In this document: piece by piece, positions 22,901 to 34,589 of the stretch
Position numbering within the stretch: the stretch's first letter is position 1
Layout: every line of letters begins with the position of its first letter
Program-made: the position numbers and the translations under genes
Notes under the pieces: generated by a model
Databases searched by the model: none
What the model was told of the DNA's origin: nothing
What the model saw: the letters and a program-made list of their open reading frames with translations, nothing else
Source: Endomychus coccineus
Lineage: Eukaryota > Arthropoda > Insecta > Coleoptera > Endomychidae
Reading direction: 5' to 3'
Assembly (NCBI GenBank): GCA_958510875.1
Contig: OY294067.1
Location: 247,457,736-247,521,735 of the forward strand
DNA: 64,000 nt

Positions 22901-23735
22901 GTAGATAACTCAATTGTTTTGTGCACTATCTTCAATACTGAGTTGAGGCTATAAATATGCAAGATCTTCGATTGTTGTCTCATACAGTTTGTGTCATTCT
23001 AAAATGGTGAGGTAATACTGAAATTGAAACGTCTTTGTTGTTATATACGTGATAAAAATAAAGTAATGAGAGTTTTACTCCAACATTTTTATTATGTAGT
23101 ACTTCTTATGATTTCTGAACGTAATGATTACTAGAACCTGTAAGTACTTTGGTGAAAAATTGATATTCCATGCCCCAATTTATTTCAGAAATGAAATCAA
23201 TCCATTCACGATCGTTAAAACTGTCCTACTTGTATGAATATCAACTTTCTTTCTGACTATTGGTAGTTAATCCTTTCCAAACTTCTTTAACTATATATGT
23301 TTAGAATAGAATTTGTTGACAAATTCCAACATGTTAATCTTTCATTACATTCTGTCGACTTATTATGCCTCAAATTAATTTTATGGTATTGATATTTTGT
23401 CAGTGAATTAATTCAATTCATTTCCTAATATTCGCACTATTTCAATATTAAATATTTCATAGATTGAAGATCTATCTTGGTCTTCTAATAGCATGTTTTA
23501 TTGAACATTTGCTGAGCTTAGATTCAGGATATGTTATATGGGATGAAGCTTCAGTGAATTCTGAAACAAATTATTGAATGATGAATATGCGTTCCGATTT
23601 TGATGGTGAAACTAATACCATACCTGCATAATTTATAAATTCAACTCAATTTTTTTCATGAGACAAATCAAACTACATGTAATTGGTACTTTCTCCCCTT
23701 ACCAGAAGAATACATTATGAGGGAATAGGTTAATA
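22900..23735. other. AT-rich stretch, no gene seen
   Basis: Lies between a PLE-B terminus and PLE-C copy 1. No frame above about 60 codons and no recognised repeat. Confidence 0.4.
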
Positions 23736-24196
23736 AAAATTGAATGGTGGAAGCAATTGCTTCGTGATAATTTATCATATTGATATAATAAAATGAAACA
23801 TTTTTACTTTTTTTTATCACTTATATTTCAGAAACAAATCGTGACTAAAGTATCGTCACTAGAATGTCATCTTCGAACGATACTAATGTATGAAAATATG
23901 AATAATCATGGCTATTTATGGTACAATCTAAGACACAGGTAACATGTGGGGTTCCGGTTGGGGAAATACATTGCTAGAATAGTGTAATTGAAATTGGATA
24001 ATGAGGTAGAGTTAATATTGTGATAAAGAAATGCTGTAGTACATGTATAATTGATCGTTTTATTCATGAAAGTTTTATTGTCACTATTTGTAATACCTTT
24101 GAATATTTCAATCGATTCTAGTGTGTTTAATATGAAACCTCTACTCGGTTATTTAAATTTTAACTTCATCTAAATTTGGATAAGTGTGCCCTGTTT

Positions 24197-24445
24197 CTAA
24201 AATATGGTAAGAGAAAGATGAATCTGTCTTAGTGAGTCTAAAAGATCGGAAATGTTCCTCAATCTGATTTCTATATTACGACTAGATCTACCGATATCAC
24301 ACACTGAAAAGGTTAATTTAGATACTCCAGGTTTATTAAACTTATTTGTTTTGTCTTTAGCATTGAACAAAAAAAAGACAATTATTTTGAGCTTTGAAGC
24401 TAATTTTTGGATTATGTTTCGATGAAATGTCTGCAATTCTTTCAC
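24197..24445 (-). pseudogene. PLE GIY-YIG endonuclease fragment (left arm)
   Basis: Minus-strand frame of 82 residues. FNAKDKTNKFNKPGV is followed by VSKLTFSVCDIGRSSRNIEI, the GIY-YIG-type core with the cysteine that normally precedes it (the usual form is C..C...YIGRTSRN). In this copy the bases for the NFY residues between Cys-Asp and IGRS are missing. The mirror segment on the plus strand (24.7-24.9 kb) is the same protein region, so this arm is an inverted duplicate. Confidence 0.75.
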
Positions 24446-24556
24446 TTACGAAACCAAAATATGTGAGGGAAACGTATTTTGATGAAGATACAGAATTCCT
24501 AGTAGAAGGATTGATACTTGAGTAAGTTAATTAGTGTTTTTTTTTGTCCAAATTAA

Positions 24557-24910
24557 TTGACAGAAGAAAAACAGAAAATAACTTACTCAAGTATCTATCC
24601 GATTACAAAAAATTCTGATTCTTGTTTAAAATACGTTTTCCTCACATATGTTGGTACCGTTAGTGAAAAAATTGCAGACATTTCATCGGAACATAATCTT
24701 AAAGTTAGATTAAAACCTCAAAATAAATTTCCCTATCTTTCGTTCAACGCTAAAGAGAAAACAAGTGAGTTTAATAAACCTGGAGTATAAAAATTGACCT
24801 GTTCACAGTGTGATAACATTCACATCGATAGATCTTGTAGTAATATAGAAATAAGATATGAGGAACATTTTCGATCTTTTAGAAAGATTCATCTTTCTCC
24901 AACCATATTT
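24557..24910 (+). pseudogene. PLE GIY-YIG endonuclease fragment (right arm)
   Basis: Plus-strand frame to a stop at 24790, continuing past that stop in the same frame: SEHNLKVRLKPQNKFPYL, FNAKEKTSEFNKPGV, stop, KLTCSQCDNIHIDRSCSNIE, then EHFRSFRKIHLSPTIF. The GIY-YIG hallmark YIGR has become HIDR, so the nuclease motif is lost. An EVFT..PE block of the C-terminus is expected downstream but is frameshifted. Confidence 0.75.
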
Positions 24911-25287
24911 TAGAATCAAGGCACACTTTCCCAAATTTAGATGAAGTTTTCACATAACCAGAGAAGAGGATTTGAATCGAACATACTAGATTCTATAGAA
25001 ATTTTCAAAGATATTATAAATAATTACAATAAAACTTCAAACGATCAATTAAACATCTACTACAACTTTTTGTTTGATGTCTTGATAACGTATACTTTCT
25101 CATAATCCTCTTGTGCCTTCCTGGTATAGGTGAGCATTAAAATTTCCTCATCATAATATTAACTCATTATCCAATTTCAATTATAGGTACTATTCTAACA
25201 ATATATTTCCCCAACCGAAACCTCACTTGTTACCTGATTGTACCATAAATAGGGAAGAATATTCATATTTTCATACATTAGTATCCT

Positions 25288-25322
25288 TTGAAGATGACAC
25301 GCTATTGTCGAAACTATAGTCG
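25288..25322 (+). ncRNA. Hammerhead-like hairpin, PLE family C
   Basis: ttgaagatgacacgctattg followed by tcgaaactatagtcgcgatt. The core reads TGAAGATGACAC, loop, GTGTC-like (here tgtc), GAAAC. This is the CTGANGA/GAAA pattern with T in place of the leading C. Equivalent copies occur at about 51645-51670 and 61996-62020, and inverted at 23855-23885, 51030-51055 and 59020-59050. Confidence 0.4.
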
Positions 25323-25409
25323 CGATTTGTTTCTATAATACATGTGATAAAAAACATAGTAAGTAAGTAAGTTTTTTATTTCATTATATCAAATAGGTTA
25401 TAAGTTTCG

Positions 25410-26300
25410 ATTTTCATTAGTTCAGAAAACATGTGCAAGTATATAGATCTTGCTAATAAATAATACATATCCAATTATTATTAGATGTAATTGACAAACA
25501 AGAAGCTGCACATAGTGAATACTCAATTCTCTTAAGCTCAATAGCTAACACATTTACAATATTAAACATCTTGACGTTAGAAGTTAGTTTATTTGATCCA
25601 AACAGATTCTATCTGTTTGGGTTAACTGTAAACGGGTAAGAATTAATTATGTTCCTCCGCAGATTCGTTCGAGTTTTTGTAATATATTTCACTTGCGCAA
25701 TTATTTAGCCTCGATGCTTTTTCTGTGGATGCTTTGTAGGATTTATTTTCTTCTATGCATGATCTACTATGGACGTGTTGATTCTAATAGCTTATGATGT
25801 TAGGGCATATCTAGAAATCATTCCAATATATTACCGAAAATTTTACACCAACATTTTTCAAACCAATAAAATGTGTAGTTTTTCTAGCGTCACCATGGCA
25901 ACTAAGGCGATGTTTGGCGAAAATTTTATACCCCACCATAAAACTATTTCCTTCTGATTGTAGTTACTCAAACTTTACGTAATATATGAGAATGTCAAAA
26001 CAAATTTCCGGAAATGAATTAAGAACTAGTGGTGTTATATGTGAATTTGATATAACAAGACCTCATTTTTCATTACATAATTTTTGTCTGTAGGTATGGA
26101 ATTATTGTTATCTATCAATATCACGGAACACCACTACATAAATAAAAATCAGGAGCCCCTTCAATTGATGGGTTTTCCTTTGCTGGGTGGAGTACAGTAA
26201 TTTTGCTCAAGGTAATAATGATTGAGTGAGCTCACAGGCAATATTTATCAGATACGCACATGAGGCCTGATTAAAAAATAGGCAGTCATTCTCTTCATCA
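25410..26300. other. Unassigned stretch, no gene seen
   Basis: AT-rich, with one short frame at 25769-25957 that lacks any family motif. No repeats recognised. Confidence 0.4.
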
Positions 26301-26665
26301 TCATCATCATTTGAGGAATGCACTTAAGGCCCCTTAGTTGAGCCCATTGTGCCACCCCGTGCTCAGAAGCCTATTCTATTCCGGCAGGTTTGTGGCCCGA
26401 AAGGAATCCAGAATATTCCCAACGCTGGCTTCCATAAGTTCTTCTGGAAACAGTTTAGATTTTCCGGAGTGACGTGCCTAAGGGATGCCAATGCAGGGCA
26501 TACCAACAGGATGTAAGACTGATGTGAGGCAGTTCCTTCCACCTCTCTGCATTTCCTACATGAAGGATCATCTGCGATGCCCATAGTATGAAGTTGTTTG
26601 TTAAGACGACAGTCACTGGTTAGAATTCCAGTCACTCTCTTTATTCGGAAGGAAATTCATGTGAT
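26301..26665 (-). pseudogene. LINE 3' end: zinc-knuckle tail and (GAT)n
   Basis: Minus-strand frame 26635-26363 gives LNKQLHTMGIADDPSCRKCR, EVEGTASH and LLVCPALASLR, the classic C-terminal region after the reverse transcriptase/RNase H of R1/Jockey/I-type LINEs (hL..mGi...p.Cr.C...E...H.l..Cp.l). The element ends, on the minus strand, in a GATGATGATGAT simple tail at 26301-26315, as LINE 3' ends do. The upstream part is missing. Confidence 0.75.
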
Positions 26666-27230
26666 CCGATGAAAATCCATGATTTCGGAAGATGGGTGTA
26701 TTTGTCTTCGAAAATATTATAACAGATGGTTGGAAACTCCCCTTGATACTTTGAAGAAGGACTTGAATATATCGAATCACCTTTTATAATTACCGATACA
26801 ATTTATGCATCTTCTTTTTTGATGACGGTAACTAGCCCTCTCTAGCATTTTCTGTTGTATGCATCAGCAGATGTCGATTGGCGGCACTACGGCTCTACTC
26901 ATTAAAATGATGATCAAGAAAAGGAGAAACAGCTGCCTGGAACTATATAGCTGTGGTGCCACTGAACGATCCAGAGAGACCTATACAAACTTCAGCTTAT
27001 CAGAACATACATTTGTTCACGTACCTAACTCAATTGCTCTCTACTTATAGGAACTGAAATCTATGTATCGGCAGCCGATCTATCAAAACCAGCTCTTCAT
27101 AATAATTTGCAACAAATTGAACAGAGTCTCTAACAAATCACAAATTTCAATTGCTGACAATTGCTTCGTCATACAGTAACATTCCCATAGTGGAGCCATT
27201 TTTAAAAAATAATCAACTGACACTGAATGC
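26665..27230. other. Unassigned stretch between LINE fragments
   Basis: Contains a 63-codon plus-strand frame at 26859-27050 with no recognised motif. No clear function. Confidence 0.35.
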
Positions 27231-27605
27231 TCATACTTTAACGTGCCACACAATTTCCTTGTTGGAATCCCTTTTTTCTGATCGACTCAGTTTTGATTTA
27301 TCTTTGTCTCCACAAGTCATCCAAACCAGACAATAACATCCAGTATAGGAACACGCATTTGGCAACCCAGCCTTGTCATCATCGTTAGAACTGACATAAA
27401 GTCGAGTTTTTTCTATACTTTGATTACTTGATGAGAGGTATACCTTTAATGTTCGAAACATCGTATGGTCCAGCAGTGAAATGCTAGGAGAGGAGACAGG
27501 CATTCTAATTTTTCTTGAAGGTTTGGAGGTTATAGGCATAAGGAAGAACCTCACTAGGCAAAAAGTTCCTCAACTTCGCCGTTCGATAAAACAATGAAGT
27601 CAGGT
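27231..27605 (-). repeat. Dispersed repeat R1, copy 2, within a 107-codon frame
   Basis: The part at about 27480-27605 is the inverted copy of R1 (see 22440 and 44325). A minus-strand frame of 107 residues starts inside R1 (MRFFLMPITSKPSRK) and runs to 27231. It holds no motif I recognise and is probably not a functional gene. It is immediately downstream, on the same strand, of the LINE reverse-transcriptase relic at 27.6-28.0 kb. Confidence 0.5.
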
Positions 27606-28030
27606 AGTAAGAAGTTTGGCTTGACAATGGAAGGGGGAAACTAGCTCCAGCTCGTATAGTCCACCTATCTGGAATCTCATGGTGGAATAATTCACATGTG
27701 ACATGTGTGCGTCAACCTGTCTCTGTCTCACTCCTCTGGCTTCATTGAATAGTATAGAGGCGCTAGATGAGGAAGCGGTATGGAATGTACCATCATGTGC
27801 AAAGCTGTGAACTGAACAACTGGTCACTTCCAACAGATCGTTATGGAGCAGAAGTAAAATTGGTGCAAGACAGGTCCCTGTGGAACACCAGCCATTGTAT
27901 CGGAAAATACTCGGTCAGCCACCACATGGAATGATCTATCTGAGAGAAAACTCGATAGTAGATTTTTTCAAGAAGGCTTTGGTGCCAGACTCGGTCAAAT
28001 GCTCCGGATTCTGTTACTTATATTCCATCA
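27600..28030 (-). pseudogene. LINE reverse-transcriptase fragment
   Basis: Minus-strand translation from about 28020 gives FDRVWHQSLLKK (box A region AFD.VWH.gLl.K), then a degenerate IIPCGG block, TGTCLAPILLLLHNDLLE (box B: qGsvLaPiLf..yiNDL) and VTSCSVHSFAHDGTFHTA, where FADD has become FAHD. Frameshifts separate the pieces. The motif order identifies a Jockey/R1-like reverse transcriptase; the same DLLEVT-CxxHxF phrase occurs in the plus-strand relic at 43.3 kb. Confidence 0.7.
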
Positions 28031-29090
28031 TATTGAATTAAATTGATACATTATGATCACTTGAACTGCTTCAGGAGCATATTCATATTATGTTCGATAT
28101 TGATACTTGTTAATGACAAGAGATATACAATATTTAACTCACTGAATAAGTAGATTTCTAGAAAAATTAGGGTTCAGTCGATGCTGAGTGTAAAATTGTG
28201 TACTGTATAGGCAGTCTTCGGTCAACTTTGTTAAAGCTATCAATGATCAATCATCATGCACGTGTTAATATGATATTTACAATATGTGTTGAGTGATTTG
28301 AAAACAACAATAATTGATGAAGTGAAAAGCATTATTTATCGTAGATAAAATAACTTGAATATCAATCATTAAACTAGTTCCCACATCACAATATAACAAA
28401 TCGAGGTCCCAGAGAAGACAAAAGTAGTAAAACCACTTTCCAGCGCATCTCGGACACTCTCACTATATACCCGTTATTTCATCTCAATTTATTGAAATTA
28501 AAATGCTTGTTCTGTATGATTATAAGCATTCTGTTCCAACTGCTTTCTATATGACCAGTTGTACACAGTGATGTTCTTTATAATTTGATGTGAAAACAAA
28601 TGGAGGCTTAATTTGTTTTCTGTCTTATAATTATCATCATCGTAGTTCCATGTTCTCAATGTTAGGTAGAACCTTTAGGCAAATTTTATTTATTGTAAAA
28701 GGCTATTCACATGAAAACTATACTAAGTTAGTAAAAGTTGCTTATGGTTTGTTAACAAATAACCTGTTGGTCGAGGATTGCGTCATTTAGTCAAAGACGC
28801 CAAATTAATTCATTTATAAACGTCGATGAGGAAATTATAAATCTTCCGATTTAATTACAATCATATTCATAATATTCCAAAACAACAGTACCAAACTGAG
28901 TGTATTCGCTCTTACCCATCAGAGAAACTGTTCCCGATAACTGGCATGATGGATTGTGGACAACTATACTACCTCATTTTGACTAGTTATAGATACACTG
29001 AAAACAGAACAACAAATAACAACATCGCGTCGACGTAGCCATTATTACTCATAACCAAAAATCTTCAACAAACGCCTAACAATATAAGAC
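28030..29090. other. Unassigned stretch, no gene seen
   Basis: A 66-codon frame (28590-28790) has no motif. No repeat pairing recognised. Confidence 0.4.
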
Positions 29091-29094
29091 AGTA

Positions 29095-29210
29095 ATAAAC
29101 TATGAACGAGTGCACACTGTGAATACATTATAACACTATAAATAAGATATAATCTTCCTTATCCACTAAAAATACTGTTAAGATACTGAGGACCTTTCAA
29201 TATTTTTAGA
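29095..29210 (-). repeat. PLE family B terminus, half copy
   Basis: The sequence gtgcacactgtgaatac, then cttatccactaaaaatactg and gaggacctttca, matches the inverted (left) arm of family B copies at 49120-49210 and 22693-22755. Only one arm is present. Confidence 0.65.
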
Positions 29211-29318
29211 AAATAAAATTTTGTGTATGATGTTTGTACATTTATTATGATATATACAAACAGTAACATTAAAATAATAACGTACTCAATAGTACTCATA
29301 AATGGTTTATGATATACA

Positions 29319-29930
29319 GGGTGAGTCAGTTTTTTGTAGCCAAACTTCAACAGGAGATAGAACAAGTGTTTTTAATAAGAAAAGTTCAATAAGCATATGT
29401 CGTAGAAGGCTTCGTTTTCGAGATACAGGGTGTTGAAATTGAAAAAAAAATTTCGTTTTTTGCGAATATCTCCGGAACCGTTTGTCGTACAGAAAACAGC
29501 TTTTGTAAGCATTTTCTACTCATAGTAAGGTATGTTCTGTGTGATAAAATTTTTTTTTTTACTCATAATTGGTGAAGATTTTGAAGGGGTAGTGGGTGTC
29601 TTTCTCCCCAACTTCTACGCCACTGGAAAAAAATCTTTTATGTGGAAAAACATGGTCAATTCTTACTAATTAGACGAAATTTATTCAAACAAGTAGAACA
29701 AGTAACAAAATCAAAGGATTGACCATGTTTTTCAACATAAAAATTGATTTTTCTCGAAAACGGTCAACTTTAGAGCTTATGACCAGGAGTACCTTTTTTG
29801 TGTAGAAAACATTGGCGGTTCTAATGGTTGTCTCGGAATCAGTGGTGTAAAAGTTGGGGAGAAAAACACTCACTACCCCTTCAAAATCTTCACCAATTAT
29901 GAGTAAAAAAAAAATTTTTATCACACAACA
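29319..29930. mobile_element. Foldback repeat element starting cagggtgagtcag
   Basis: Arms at about 29540-29675 and 29722-29929 are inverted copies: both carry gtgtgataaaattttt, then tactcataattggtgaagat and agtggcgtagaagttgggg-like blocks. The loop contains attagacgaaatttattcaa. To the left, 29319-29540 starts with cagggtgagtcag, like the ends of many insect TA-target elements, but the right side lacks that end. It is best read as a rearranged non-autonomous DNA element. Minus-strand frame 29685-29924 is a shadow. Confidence 0.6.
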
Positions 29931-30375
29931 ATAGAATTTAATAATAAAAATAACAATTAAATGATAACGATAATAATAAAAGAATGTCTATGATGATTAT
30001 AGATAATAAAAAAAGAATATATATACTCAAATGAAACAAACCTAGATAATCTAAATTAACTAAAAGACAGAAGTAGAACTAAGATTATTAAATTGAAACC
30101 CAACCAGGATGAACCTAGGGGATCAAAACTAAATGAACTGATTTGAATGTATTATTGAACTTGAACTTGAATAAAAATTAAAAACAACAAACTTTGATTG
30201 ATAATCTAAAACAACTCTGATTTAGCGAAACCCACCCTTCTTACCAAAAACAACTACAAAAACTATCAAGTTAAATTAATTGAGTGTCAAGTGATTTCTA
30301 AAGAGACTAATTCAAGCTAGAAAATATAACTGAAGGTTTTAGGCATTATCCCTAGTATTATAATAAAGATTCTTG
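29930..30375. other. AT-rich stretch, no gene seen
   Basis: A-rich sequence with simple-repeat character (ataataaaa, gataataataa). Nothing to annotate. Confidence 0.4.
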
Positions 30376-30440
30376 ACCCACGTATGAATTAATACAAAAT
30401 TCTCGGGAAATAGGTCACATCAACACATATATTTTTAGTC

Positions 30441-30483
30441 TCGTCTTTACGTACGTTTCGGTCTCACGACCATCATCAGAAGA
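30441..30483 (-). ncRNA. Hammerhead-like core, PLE family A
   Basis: On the minus strand: GTCTTCTGATGATGG, loop TCGTGA, GACCGAAACGTACGTAAAGACG. It has the CTGATGA and GAAA boxes, and a perfect GGTC/GACC stem II with a GTGA loop. The extra U after CTGATGA has no partner, an oddity shared by families B and D here. PLE terminal repeats are known to carry hammerhead ribozymes; that this exact variant self-cleaves is not shown. Confidence 0.55.
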
Positions 30484-30886
30484 CTTATTAATACAATAAC
30501 CTGATTACTTAGAAATACTGTAATAACACAAAGCGTCCTTATCGCACAAATTTCGTTCAATTGCCAACGTCGCCGAAACGAACGGAAACATGAAATCGGA
30601 ACTATAACACAGCAATGTTGCAGCGTAAAAATTAAAAATCCACTATTAAGTAGAATCATCAACACATACGAACACATTTCATAAATGTCTGCGAGAGACT
30701 AACAGACAAAGAGTTCTATCCTCTTTGCTAACAGACGAGACCATCTCAAGTGTTCATTTAAGAGCCAGATGTCATAATTTATTAGGTGATAAAAGAAGGT
30801 CTCTGGTCTCTCAGAAATACTTTAGACAATTCTACCTAAAGTAAACTTTTACATTATAAGGACGTAAGTAGGAATTTGCAAGAATA

Positions 30887-32936
30887 TTAATTAATTAAAT
30901 TAGTATAAATATGACTTAGTGTTTGAACGTCACTCCTATGATTTACAGACTTGGAGTCACGTTTTATGTGAATCATCTCCAGAATAGATCTTTTATAATA
31001 ATTGGTTTCCTTAGTTAAAATATTAACATTCTTGTAATCAAATTGATGGTTATAATCAAAGCAATGTTTAGCAAGCGCGGTGGAAGTTTTTGTTTCTTGT
31101 GCTATACTTATGGCCATACATTGTTTTTTGTAAATATTGTTTAGAGATACCAGTATAGGTCCCATCACAATCTAAACAATTTAATTTGTATACTGTGTGG
31201 GTTTGTTTATCTTTAGGAATTACAGGTTTTAGATTTGAGAAATATTTCCCAACACAGTTAGTAGGTTTATGCGCTACATTTATATCATACTTTTTCAAAC
31301 ATTTCTTAATTTTCTCTGAGGTCTCCGGAATGTATGGTAAAGTTATATAATTGTCTGTATTACCTTTTACGTTATTTTTATATGACGATCCATTATAAAT
31401 TTTGTTTATTCTCTCTTTAATAATAGGATTGAAAAAAGTTTTTGGGTGGCCATTCAATTCCAGTGTATTACGTACAATTTTTAGATTTTTGGGACGGTTC
31501 TCTGGGTGGGACAATTTAACCGCGCGGTCTGTAAGACTGTTTATGACGCTTTTTTTATAACAAGTTGGTGCAACGGAATTGAAGTGAAGATAGCGTTGAG
31601 ACCAACCTTCTTTAGTAAACCACGAAGTTTTTATTTCTCCATCTGCATCATGCCTAATGTTCATATCTGAGAAATTAATGTTTTTGTTCACTTCTATTTC
31701 ACAGGTAAATTGAAGTTTACAGTGGAAATTGTTAAACTTATTAATCACGTACTGAATTTTGTCATTGAGAACACACATAAGGTAATCCTCTACATACCGT
31801 TTAAAAAATACGGGCCGAAAATCTAATGAACTTATAACAGATTCCTCCAGGCATTCCATAACGAGGTTAGCAATTGTAGCAGAAATAGGAGATTCCATTG
31901 CTGTGCCGAATATTTGTCCAAAATATTGTTCACCGTACTGAAAATAAGTGCATTCTAAACAAAACTTCACAGCATTTATAAATTCCGATTGATCTAGAGG
32001 TGTGTGGTTTTCAATCTCTGCCCAACGTTTTTTGATGCTATTCAGTGCCAAATCGACTGGTATATTTGTAAATAAAGAAACAACGTCCAAGGAAATTAGT
32101 TGATGATTTACGGGTACGGATTGATTTTTTATAAATTCATTAAGATGCCATGAGTCATTCACATAAAATTCATTATTTCCTATTATATTATTGATCGATT
32201 TTGATGAAAATTTTGATAAATTGTAAGTAGGCACTCCTATATTACTAATAATGGGTCTCAGAGGTATATCAATTTTATGTAGTTTCGGAAGCCCATAGAT
32301 ATAAGGTGCTGGCCTATTATGGCAAATTAATTTATTTTTCAATTCAATAGGGATTATCTTATTTTTGTGCCAATTATTTATTAACTTATTCATGTTATTT
32401 TGTATTGATAAAGTAGGATCAGATTTTAATTTTTTATAAGTTGTTTCATCATTTAAAAGGTTTTCTATTTTCTCCTCATAGTCATTTCTATGCATTATGA
32501 CGGTTTTATTACATTTATCCGCGTTCAAAACTAAAATTTCAGGGTCAGCATTTAAGAACTCTTTTGTTATTACTGTATGATAGTTAGAACGAAACTTTGC
32601 AGTACCTATTCCTGCTTTCTGTTTGTTCTTCTTGTTTGTCAAGATGTTACAAATTTTGTTTCTAATTTCATTTTTTTCTTCAAAATTTGTATTCCTGATT
32701 CCACATTCTAAATTTGCAATTATATTGTCGATAGGCCCTAGTATTAGTAATACGTCCTCTTTCTCAAGAACCGATTCACAATTAGGATAAAGATTCCTGA
32801 TTTGCTTAACCAATAAGCCATAAAATTCCTCTCTTGAGGTCTCTAGTTCAGAATTTTGTCGGTAGGGATTTCTAAACCTATCCGTCCTTATATTACTAAC
32901 TGATTTGAATGTACATATTATTTCAACTATAATCAA
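30887..32936 (-). pseudogene. PLE reverse transcriptase with GIY-YIG tail, frameshifted once
   Basis: The open frame of 622 residues (32936-31068) is followed, after one frameshift near 31080-31090, by the rest of the endonuclease to 30887. Residues 215-221 GLPKLHK and 283-293 LDVVSLFTNIP (box A, Asp 284 kept) are typical PLE motifs. The catalytic YVDD box reads RYVEDY (380-385), and the box usually ending MGSP reads AMESP (346-350), so key residues are changed. From about 587, CLDCDGTYTGISKQYLQKT is the GIY-YIG nuclease core with its preceding cysteines. PLE proteins use the nuclease to cut target DNA and the polymerase to copy element RNA there. With the frameshift and active-site changes the copy is likely dead, but it is young enough to be mostly open. 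Confidence 0.9.
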
Positions 32937-32944
32937 GACTATAT

Positions 32945-34580
32945 TTAATTACAATTTCTATGGTTAGGTACTACGTTACGTCACGATTTACATGTGGTAC
33001 ATTATGATTAATTATGTAACTTATGGAAGAAAGACGAGTAAAACTTTCATATTCAGATCAACAATAACCTGGAAAACCCACTACCTAAACATCTCCAGAT
33101 GGTGAACATTAACATTTATCATATAGCTTGCATTCGTTTACCATCCTATATTGGTTATTCATCTTGACAGGTTTATTTATGATTTCCTTTAAAACTATTA
33201 ACTTCTGTGAACGTATTTTATCCTTCTGACCATGTCAGCTATGGTATCATATCACCCTCATTGAAGCATGTGTGAACTAATTTGTGTTTATTTTAGAAAT
33301 TAATACACTATTTCTTACGCTAACATTTGTTATTAATACATTGCTTCGAGACATTTCAATTTTACATGCAGTTTCAATTTTCTAAAAATTATTTTGTTCC
33401 TAAATATTGGAAATAACCTGTCCTAAACCCTTATTACACTATGTCACTATGGCAGTCTATATGAATTGATAGGGATATCTACGTTATGGTATGGTTTGTC
33501 ACGGACATTCTGTGACTGTCAGAGTATCAGCCGTTTATCATCTCAACGTTACCTGTCTTTTGGACGGGTTATATGTTGTCTGTCAGAGACAGTCTGAACT
33601 GTGATAAAATAGATCGACTTTCTTTCACCACGTTTGTGTTTGTCTAAATCCAAGTGAATTGAAGAGAAAAAGTTACTGAATAAGTCAATAGTTATTATCC
33701 TAGTTCTGAATGGAATTGATCACATGCTGAATAATCAACATAAAAGTAAAAGTAACAGTTAAGAGATCTATCATTAATAATTCAAATAAGATGTTACAAC
33801 ATATTAACATATATATAATACTTCAATCACATGAAAGATGCAAGAAATATTATGGAGCAAATATATCGTCACCTCACATATTCGAGGATTCTCACGTCTC
33901 AGAACATCTCAATTCTGTCTTCAAGTTGAATCACCTGTTATGTAAGAGTTTTCTCTGAACGCCAAACATTGTGTATCAAATTACACAATGGACGGCAGGT
34001 GAAGTTGCCGAAGCTTTTCGCACGGAATAGGCTTCCTCGAACTTAACTCTGGGCACTCTGTTATTCAAACATAGATGAATGAACGGTATTTCTTACGATA
34101 TTTACAGCCGTATTTGATTGAATTTGAACGGCATAATGAACAGAGAACATCGATTCTTAACAGTTTTTCAGTATTTAACATGAAAATTCTCGTTGAGTGG
34201 AACATTCAACGGAACAAGTTTATGTCAAGCGCCATCAGAGAAGTGGCTTTTTGTCAATCCAAAAGTAACAATCCTGAAACAAATCTGTGTTCAGTTATTA
34301 ACAGCAGACTTTGAAAGTTCAATATTATATTAGTCTCTATTATTCCATTTGAATTTGATCTAGTCTACAAAACTTTGAATTATGAAATGTCACACTTTTG
34401 ATTTTCTGTACGTGTAGTATTCATTAAGCGAATCTTCACCGAAACTGATTCTTGTAATGCGTATATCACTGCATTTATTATTTAACACCCAGAATCAAGG
34501 CTAAAAAGTGTATGCACATCTTCAGTTAACCTTGAATCTTAAAATCGACTTATTTCTTAGTTTTCTTTCGCGACGATGTT
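32945..34580. other. Unassigned stretch, no gene seen
   Basis: AT-rich, only chance frames (e.g. 34075-34314, no motif). It may include the unidentified 5' part of the minus-strand PLE at its left edge. A small inverted repeat gtctgtcagagacag lies near 33579. Confidence 0.4.
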
Positions 34581-34589
34581 TGATTACTG

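Larger units (their letters stand above)
23738..25410 (+). mobile_element. PLE family C, foldback copy 1
   Basis: Two 3' halves of the same element face each other. The minus-strand left arm runs from about 23738 to 24515 and the plus-strand right arm from about 24570 to 25410, with a short loop at 24515-24570 flanked by ttgatacttgagtaagtta and its complement. Both arms contain the GIY-YIG coding segment and the family C terminus (gaagatgacac, cgaaactatag). The left boundary gaatggtggaagc recurs at 49.96 and 58.91 kb. The terminal inverted tail reaches ttatttcattatatcaaata near 25380-25400. Confidence 0.8.
30380..32940 (-). mobile_element. Penelope-like element, family A, best copy
   Basis: The minus-strand element has coding sequence from 32936 to 30887, followed by a 3' region with the hammerhead-like hairpin (30483-30441) and the family tail ending in cgtgggtcaagaatc (30381). 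It is the template against which the 2.1-4.3 kb and 8.7 kb copies can be recognised. The 5' boundary and any upstream terminal repeat were not identified. Confidence 0.9.

Noticed and set aside
27231..27554. 107-codon minus-strand frame as a gene
   Set aside because: It begins inside dispersed repeat R1 and the other R1 copies do not keep the frame.
29319..29345. Helitron-like or Tc1-like end cagggtgagtcag
   Set aside because: No matching opposite end and no TA or other duplication found, so the superfamily cannot be assigned.
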